From Ditylenchus dipsaci (taxonomy: Eukaryota; Nematoda; Chromadorea; Rhabditida; Anguinidae): a stretch of DNA of 64,000 nt. A model generated the notes under the pieces. It was not told the DNA's origin and did no database searches. It was given only the letters and a program-made list of their open reading frames with translations. Position numbers and translations under genes: made by a program. Shown here one piece after another: positions 57,838 to 64,000 of the stretch; the stretch's first letter is position 1, and every line of letters begins with the position of its first letter. The stretch spans positions 124,001 through 188,000 of the forward strand of contig SADC01001176.1 of NCBI GenBank assembly GCA_004194705.1, written 5' to 3'.

Positions 57838-59904
57838 GGTAAAACAGCAACCGGATACAAATTGTAACCGGATACAGCAACTGGATACACTTGCAACCGG
57901 ATACAGCAACCGGATACACTTGCAACCGGATACAGCAACCGGATACAAATTGCAACCGGATACGCAAAATGTGTTGCTGTTATTTTTACGCCGTCTATTT
58001 ATTGTTTTTAGTTTTATTTGGTTTGCACTTATCTTATTGTATTGAATTTCAAAGTTTTATTTTATTTTCAGATCTTGCGCCATGGCTAACGTAGTGATGA
58101 CTCATTCGCAACGAATTGGAGCAAGGACAGCCCCGATCAGCTTCATGGAGGACAGAACGGGATGCTACGTGTGGACTAAGACTGGCAGAACTCAAGTAAA
58201 GGATGGAATTGAAGAAGGACGCTTCATCTGTTCGGGATGCAGAGCTTTCAAGTTGGCAAATGGTGGTCGGGCAACTCTCTTCACTCAAGTTTGACATCAG
58301 CGCACAGCAGTGGATCAAAGATCCGGAGGACTACAGTCACATTTACGAACTCAAGAACGTCAACAAGGTACAATTAATTTTATTTCTTAATGTTTTCCTA
58401 ATTTTTTTTCAAGTTACTGGCACAAAGGTGAGAAGATCAATCCAAGCAGAAGTCGCAGGGTGCCAGCTTGCCAATATGATTGTGCGCCAATGCGATGCGG
58501 CGCCAAAATGTTTTTGGCGCCAATATGATGCTGCGCCAATCGCTATTGGCGCCATTTGAGTTGGTGTAATTTTGTTGTTTGCACCAAATGATTTAGCGCC
58601 ATTTTCTTGTTTGTGACAAATGATTTGTCGCTATTTTTGACTGGCAAGAAAATGAATCGATGTCAATTCTTTGAATTGTGAAGCTGAGCCAATTAGTGCT
58701 TTAACCAAAACCTGTTTCTCTCAAGTGTCTTCACAGTCACGAAGCAAACGCCATGGATATGTTCGAGTCGTACTCGTACTAGACAGTGGTGATGAAATAT
58801 TCCCAGAGCAATGCAAATCACAGCGCTGATTTTGCTAGCAAACAGAAACAATGAAAGTGATGAAGAAGAAGCTGAGGACCATGAAATTCAGCAATGGTTC
58901 GCGTTTCCAGATGCAGATCCGCAGTTCTTCGAGTCAAGTCACGGGGCAATGATTCTCTGCCATGAAGGTGAGTATGGTCTATTCTTATGGTTTCTTTATG
59001 CTTAGAAAATAAATTAAGGATTTCCTTTCGCCTTTCGATACCATCTCGGATCTCAGGATAACAAGCAGCAATTATATCAGTGCCAAGAATGGAGAGAAGG
59101 ATGTCTGAAACGAATTTTGATGAAAGGCATTGTCTACATCAAAGAGAACCATGTGGGTCATGATCATCCGGCAATCCGATTGACATGGAAAAACGAAGTC
59201 TCGAACATCGGGCCATCGAACTTGCAAGAACTACCAAGGTAGATTGAAAGTTAATTTAAGTAGAGAAAATTACGATAATTAAGGTCGGCGTCAGAGATAT
59301 AATTAACACGGTCATACGCGAGAAGGGAACTTCAGAGGCGGCTCAAGCACACATCCCATGGGACTCACTGACTCGTCATCTATACACCGTTCGCAGGGTA
59401 GGAAAATTAATTTAGTGGATTAGTTAAAGATGAAATGTTATATCTAGGCTGCCAACAAGTATCCTTCAGGACCGACGGACCCAGAGCACTTGAGAATTCC
59501 TGAATCCTATACCAAGCATTACAATGATAGGAAATTCATTTATTATGACGATGGAGCTGGGGAGCCAAAAAGAATGAGTTTCGTGAAGTCCTCGCACAAG
59601 ACGACGAACAGGGAGAAGCCGTGTCCCAACCTCAAATCGTGCAGGTTGAGCCAGAAGCGATTGGTCCAATTGAGTAAGAAAGAATGGCCGTCGAAAGTAT
59701 AACTCAGAATTGAATTGTGGTTTATTTAGTTTGTTTGAATGTTATCTTGGTTTGTTGTTGAAGTTAGGTTGGATGAATGTTTCTTTCATTATTTGGCTTG
59801 GTTTGATAACAAATTTAAAAAGTTTCACCCGGTCGCTGTATCCGGTTGCAAGTGTATCCGGTTGCTGTATCCGGTTACAATTTGTATCCGGTTGCTGGGC
59901 AGTC
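57838..59904 (+). mobile_element. MULE with CAACCGGATACA arms and a partial transposase gene
   Basis: Flanked by the 9-bp duplication GGCAATTAG (57829-57837 and 59905-59913). Tips are GGTAAAACAGCAACCGG and, read inward from the right, GACTGCCCAGCAACCGG. The arms are arrays of GCAACCGGATACA (left, to about 57965; right, from about 59830). The interior has exons of a FLYWCH-type protein. Confidence 0.85.
58082..59702 (+). pseudogene. FLYWCH-finger protein of a MULE, no catalytic core
   Basis: The first exon starts MANVVMTHSQRIGARTAP after TTTTCAG and has a CxxC (RFICSGCRAF); the frame shifts near 58291, after which FDISAQQWIKDPEDYSHIYE continues. Later exons, near 59013-59239, 59284-59397 and 59450-59702, carry a clear FLYWCH-like finger: FRYHLGSQDN, LYQCQEWREGCLKRI, NHVGHDHP. 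No DGSFK or DFE motif follows, so this element cannot supply transposition. Possibly an N-terminal DNA-binding half of the transposase in its own gene, or a deletion product. Confidence 0.55.
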
Positions 59905-60037
59905 GGCAATTAGAGGAAATGCGGTATATATATATATATCATTATGTTATTTTTCGTTTTTACGTCTAATAGCAAAGAAGTATAGGTGGGGTGTTATTTC
60001 GAACAGTTGCCTTGTTAGTTTTATAAAGTATGTCTTA

Positions 60038-60322
60038 CTAGGGGTGGCCAACCATCCTCATTTTGTCATGCACAACATTCAAAATTTGTTTGTATGTCTG
60101 GTTTGTCTCCGCAAAGATCACCCCCTGTGATTCTTCTTTCATAATGTTGCGAATCATTAAGCTTTCTGTAGTCGGCCAAGTACTTTCCAGGATCGCAGGA
60201 AACCAAGTAGAAATGAATGCATGGACTGGTTCAAGGATGCCTTCCACCTTCAACGTGAACTTATCGGCTTGCTCTGGTTCTCCATAAAAGGTGATGTTAG
60301 CACACATGACCGTGACATATTC
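60038..60322 (-). CDS. Unassigned exon, weakly gag-like
   Basis: After a CTTTTTAG acceptor the minus strand is open for about 90 codons (EYVTVMCANITFYGEPEQAD, then KFTLKVEGILEPVHAFISTW and TWPTTESLMIRNIM). Composition is that of a real protein. FYGEPEQADKF is faintly like the start of a retrotransposon gag domain, but I could not confirm it. No stop-to-start gene model. Confidence 0.35.
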   Translation of the reverse strand, partial: EYVTVMCANITFYGEPEQADKFTLKVEGILEPVHAFISTWFPAILESTWPTTESLMIRNIMKEESQGVIFAETNQTYKQILNVVHDKMRMVGHP

Positions 60323-60464
60323 CTAAAAAGCTTCAAGGATTTTAAAAAATTTAGTGCTTTTTTTACACACTCTCACCACACAGCACGATTGTCAGAAAAT
60401 TGAATTTAAAATACTTTTAAAGTTATGCTTTTTGCGAAAAGCAATAAAGGGCTCTACGCCGTTA

Positions 60465-60548
60465 GCGCCCAAATTGTTTGCGCCAAAAATCGTTACAGCC
60501 AAACCGTTACATTTTTATTTAATTAGCTTGCTACTTATAGTTTTTCTA
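60465..60548. mobile_element. Truncated end of the TTTGCGCCAAAAATC palindrome
   Basis: Matches the left part of 12507-12920 (TTTGCGCCAAAAATCGTTAC, TTAGCTTGCTACTTATAG). The rest was lost where the next element begins. Confidence 0.65.
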
Positions 60549-60570
60549 AGCTATTTCGTGAAGGCTGTAT

Positions 60571-60850
60571 GTGAATTTCCCCACCAAAAGTGTGAAATTC
60601 CCTACCAAATTAATTAAATTCCCCACCAAATTCAAATTCGTTCTAAAAATAGTGAATTTCCCCACCAAAAGTGTGAAATTCCCCACCAAATTAATTAAAT
60701 TCCCCACCAAATTCAAATTCGTTCTAAAAATAGTGAATTTCCCACCAAAAGTGTGAAATTCCCCACCAAATTAATTAAATTCCCCACCAAATTCAAATTC
60801 GTTCTAAAAATAGTGAATTTCCCCACCAAAATTGTGAAATTCCCCGCCAA
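60571..60850. repeat. 92-bp tandem repeat, about three copies
   Basis: Copies differ by only a few bases. Peptide repeats such as VKFPTKLIKFPTKF come from this array. Confidence 0.8.
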
Positions 60851-61084
60851 ATTTTTGGCGCTACTTGCATATACCCCCCCCCCAAATCAACTTTTTTTAA
60901 AATGTTCCCAAACACCCTATATCGTCCTAAAATCGCCTCAGAAACTCAAAAAAGACATTATTTTTGAGTTCTGGTCAATAAAAAATCGAGTTTTGGGACC
61001 ACCCAAATATACCTATTTTGACCATTTTGAAGGGATTTAGGGCCATATTAGGGTGGGAAAGGACCAAAAAGGGACCAATTTTGA

Positions 61085-61385
61085 ACAAAAAGGAAGATGT
61101 TGAACATAGTTTTGTTGACTGGGGCCTACCGCATAAATAAACTCTGGTATGCATGCTTTTTCATGCATCCAGAGTCACTTTCGAGTGATTTGTGTCTAAG
61201 GTATGTGGGTGTGCGCATCTCAACCCAAGCAACCAAGCCCCCTGCGCCCCCTTCGGGGGCGCAGGGGGCTTGGTTGGTTAGAGATGCGCACACTCACTTA
61301 CCTTAGACATAATTCCGAGCAAGACTCTTGTAAAAAATGCATTTAAAGGCTCTTTTTGCCCAGCTCCAGTGACCAAAACATGCCA
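61085..61385. mobile_element. Palindromic GCGCATCTC/CCTTAGAC element, copy 3
   Basis: Nearly identical to 38035-38345, with the hairpin GCGCCCCCTTCGGGGGCGC near 61240. Inserted between the two arms of the inverted pair 60860-60995 / 61430-61560. Confidence 0.7.
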
Positions 61386-61971
61386 AAACAGGCAAATGGT
61401 CGAAATTTCAAAAGTGCCCAAAACTCAATTTTTTATTAACCAGAACTTAAAAATAATGTCTTTTTTGAACTCCTGAGGCGATTTTGAGTCGATATAGGGT
61501 GTTTTAAAACACTTTTAAAAAAAGTTAATTTGGGGGGGGGGGTTTATATGCAAGTAGCGTCAAATTTTTTATTTCATTGTCTGTGCTATTTATCGTGTAT
61601 AAAAAGTCGAGAATTGTCTCTTTTTTCGTTCATGGAAGGCAGTTCTAGTAATTATGCTAACGGAATTCGGTTTCTCATGTTCTCATCACATGTTTGAAAA
61701 TCGACTGGGCGAATCAGAACTCCGGTCAGATGGGCTTAATCGCTCAGAATTCCAGGTTTAGGATGATTTTGAGTGGTTCAGGGTGATGTTCTGAGCGATT
61801 AAAAAAGTTTACACTTCTTTAGTAAACCCCCCAAAAAACCAACTTTCAGGGGCTTCTGGTCATTCCGGGGTGGGACTCTAAGCAATCCAAGTCATTTTCA
61901 GGCTTTGGTCGGTCTTGGACAGAAAAAGGCATAAATAATTGTTTAAAAAATTTGGTGGAGAATTTCACAAT

Positions 61972-63565
61972 GGGTGTACCGAAGAATTTAAAAAATATTT
62001 GCTAAACGGCACATTTGCTAAAAAAACTTTTTGCTAAAAATTTTTTTGCTAAAGGCACATTTGCTAAAATTTCTTTTGCTAAAGTCACATTTGCTAAAAA
62101 ATTTTTGCTAAAGGCATATTTACTAAAATTCTTTTGTTAACGCGGTTTTGTGGTTCTTATTGCGTCAAAGATACTATCATTCCAACTTTTTCCTCTTTTT
62201 ACCTTTTTCTTCAAGTTTTGGGTGGTTTTGTAAATTTTTAAGTTTTTTTTCGAAATTTTTCAAATTGCGTCTGAATCATCCCAAATTTTTTAGGCCATCC
62301 ATGATTTACCTCATACCATCCCAAACTGCTGAAACCACCTCGAGAAAACCCCAGGACCATGAATCGAGGTCCTCTACTAGGGACTGATTGCACCCAGAGG
62401 GGTTTGATCCAGCAACCTTGATAATGAGTATGTGGACCTCTACGCTACTCAAACACTCAAAATTATAATAAAAAATAAAGTATGCGCCCATGTGGATTCG
62501 AACAATCAACGTCTACATCAAGCCTTAGAATTGCTCAGAACTTCATCCAGGGTGACCAGATAAAACCAAGTGGATCAAATTTTTTTTTGCGTTTTCGGGT
62601 TTCAAACAATTTTTCTGCACTAATTCGACCATGCTGAAGATGGTTTGACAGTTGTAAAATCACGTTTGATAGAAAAATTTTTGAGTTATCGTGAGTAATT
62701 GATTTTGATAAATCAAGAACTTACCATAACTCAAAAATTTCTCAATAAAACGTAATTTTACCAGTGTCAAACCATCTTCAGCATGGTCGAATTAGTGCAG
62801 AAAAATCGTTTTGGAACTCGAAAACGCGAAAAAAAAATTCGGAGAAATACTATTTTTTAGTATTTATTGCAGTTAACCTGCAGCTAATTTTTTTGTTTAT
62901 TTATCATCCAGGTGGTTTAGGTATCATCCAAGTGTTTTGAGTGATATCCAGATGGTTTGGGTACTATCCAGGGGTTTTGGGTACCATCCATGTGATTTGG
63001 GTACCATTCAGGTGGTTTGGGTACCATCCAGATGGTTTAGGTATCAGCAAATAGTATTTCTCCGCTTTTCGGGTAATTACCGGTAATTACCCGGGTAATT
63101 ACCCGGAAAGTATTTCTCCGGAGAATTACCCAACCCTAGTTTGGTCACACTGGATGAAGTTCTTAGCGATCCTGAGGGTTGATATAGAGGTCGCTGGTTC
63201 GAATCCACCTGGGCGCATACTTTTTTTTACCATAATTTTAGATATAGAAAGACAAGCGTTTGACTTGGTCACAGGTTCGGTTCCAAGTACCTGCATTTCC
63301 TAAACACCCTACGGTCATATTTGTGACACAAAAGGGACCAGAAAAGGCCTTTACCAAAAAATTTCATTAGCAAATTGCCTTTAGCAAAAAAAAATTAGCA
63401 AATGTGACTTTATCAAAAAAAATTTTAGCAAATGTGACTTTAGCAAAATTTTTTTTAGCAAATGTGCCTTTAGCAAATATGTCTTTAGCAAAATTTTTTT
63501 TAGCAAAAGTTTTTTTAGCAAATGTGCCGTTTAGCAAATATTTTTTTAAATTCTTCGGTACACCC
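61972..63565. mobile_element. MULE-type foldback element with TTTGCTAAAGGCACA arms
   Basis: Flanked by the 9-bp duplication TTTCACAAT (61963-61971 and 63566-63574). Tips are exact inverses: GGGTGTACCGAAGAATTTAA. Subterminal arrays of TTTGCTAAA(GGCACA) lie at about 61995-62140 and 63365-63540. The interior is itself palindromic (62480-63225). Nested inside 60563-63680. Confidence 0.85.
62480..63225. repeat. Inverted arms with B-box-like GGTTCGAATCC motif
   Basis: GTATGCGCCCATGTGGATTC (62480) returns inverted as TCGAATCCACCTGGGCGCAT (63195-63217). Between them lie the CTGAAGATGGTTTGACA palindrome (62575-62850), a GGTTTGGGTACCATCCA tandem repeat (62900-63045) and a piece of the GGTAATTACCCGGGTAATTA MITE (63065-63140). 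GGTTCGAATCC resembles a Pol III B box. Confidence 0.55.
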
Positions 63566-63680
63566 TTTCACAATTTTGGTGGGGAAATTCACTATTTTTA
63601 GAACGAATTTGAATTTGGTGGGGAATTTAATTAATTTGGTGGGAATTTCACACTTTTGGCGGGGAAATTCAATTTGATCC

Positions 63681-64000
63681 TTTGTTCTAATAGAAGGACA
63701 GGAGTTGAGGGTGGCAGAAAAATAGAACAACATGTTGTTCTATTAGAATAAATACGGTAGGTAAGGTCCGAAACACAGAGAGGACCAAGAATTCTTGAAT
63801 CACCCTATGCTACAGTTTTCAAAACGGTAGAACAGCTTTCGAACTGTGGTACTGCTTGCAACTATTCTACCATTTTTTGCAACTGTCGCACAGTTTTTTC
63901 TGGCATTATTGACATCACTAGTGAGTTAAATCACTGCAAGTTCATAAAAGGTAATTTTTAAAATATTATTGTAATTTTTTTTTAAATTATGGTATGGGGG
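63681..64000. other. Window end, no gene seen
   Basis: Short pieces only: TTAGAATAAATACGGTA near 63745 (MITE end) and an ACAGTTTTCAAAACGGTAGA stretch with imperfect inverted copies near 63810-63900. Confidence 0.35.

Larger units (their letters stand above)
60563..63680. mobile_element. Composite foldback element with TTCCCCACCAAATT arms
   Basis: The left arm (60571-60850) holds about three copies of a 92-bp unit with TTCCCCACCAAATTAATT and TCGTTCTAAAAATAG; the inverse array is at 63573-63670. Tips GGCTGTATGTGAATTTCCCC and, from the right inward, GGATCAAATTGAATTTCCCC look MULE-like, but I found no convincing 9-bp duplication. Inside are an inverted pair (60860-60995 and 61430-61560), a GCGCATCTC palindrome and the MULE 61972-63565. 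Confidence 0.6.

Noticed and set aside
60571..61040. Open frames with KFPTKLIKFPTKFKF repeats
   Set aside because: Translation of the 92-bp non-coding tandem repeat; the inverse array at 63573-63670 gives the same text.

Overview
The window looks like nuclear DNA from a nematode. Introns are mostly 40-90 bp and end in TTTTCAG/TTTGCAG. Several start codons lie just downstream of an intron-type acceptor, as expected for spliced-leader trans-splicing. The recognisable proteins (RPS23, polyubiquitin, TFIIS, CLPTM1, an aminergic GPCR, a DEG/ENaC channel) are animal genes. I cannot name the genus.

Gene layout: CLPTM1-like N-terminus (1-387, -); small secreted protein (1887-2584, +); ribosomal protein S23 (5840-6537, -); tRNA-Gly(UCC) (9080-9150, -); two unassigned exons (9348-12223, -); TFIIS-like elongation factor (14488-16256, -); a two-repeat cytosolic protein broken by small indels (17326-18609, +); three-unit polyubiquitin (27228-29357, -); aminergic GPCR in nine exons (33914-40346, +); a small single-pass cysteine-rich membrane protein (44296-44897, +); DEG/ENaC channel (47477-52692, +); an unidentified two-exon gene end (55453-55849, -). 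The genes are unrelated in function and show no operon arrangement.

Most of the remaining DNA is mobile-element sequence, and nearly all of it is palindromic. The main discovery is a set of Mutator-like (MULE) foldback elements. I could read a 9-bp target duplication for eleven of them: 3300-4711, 6697-7369, 7380-8663 (10 bp), 7418-7903, 10006-11322, 18726-21381, 21456-22967, 24433-25285, 30625-30892, 57838-59904 and 61972-63565. Each has a short tip beginning with or close to GG, then long inverted arms built from its own private tandem repeat. Two elements with nearly the same tip carry unrelated arm repeats, so arms seem to be replaced independently of tips. One element (18726-21381) encodes a FLYWCH-finger MULE transposase, one keeps only its C-terminus, and one encodes only the finger region. 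Other groups are pogo/Tigger-like palindromes with CAGTCRACTCTCGAT tips, hAT-like palindromes with 8-bp duplications, and TTAA-flanked palindromes. Several sit nested inside one another or inside introns.

Several well-conserved genes carry single-base deletions in homopolymer runs (ubiquitin unit 1, GPCR exon 7, the two-repeat protein). That pattern suggests uncorrected long-read assembly errors as much as pseudogenes. All calls were made by eye; no alignment or database search was run.
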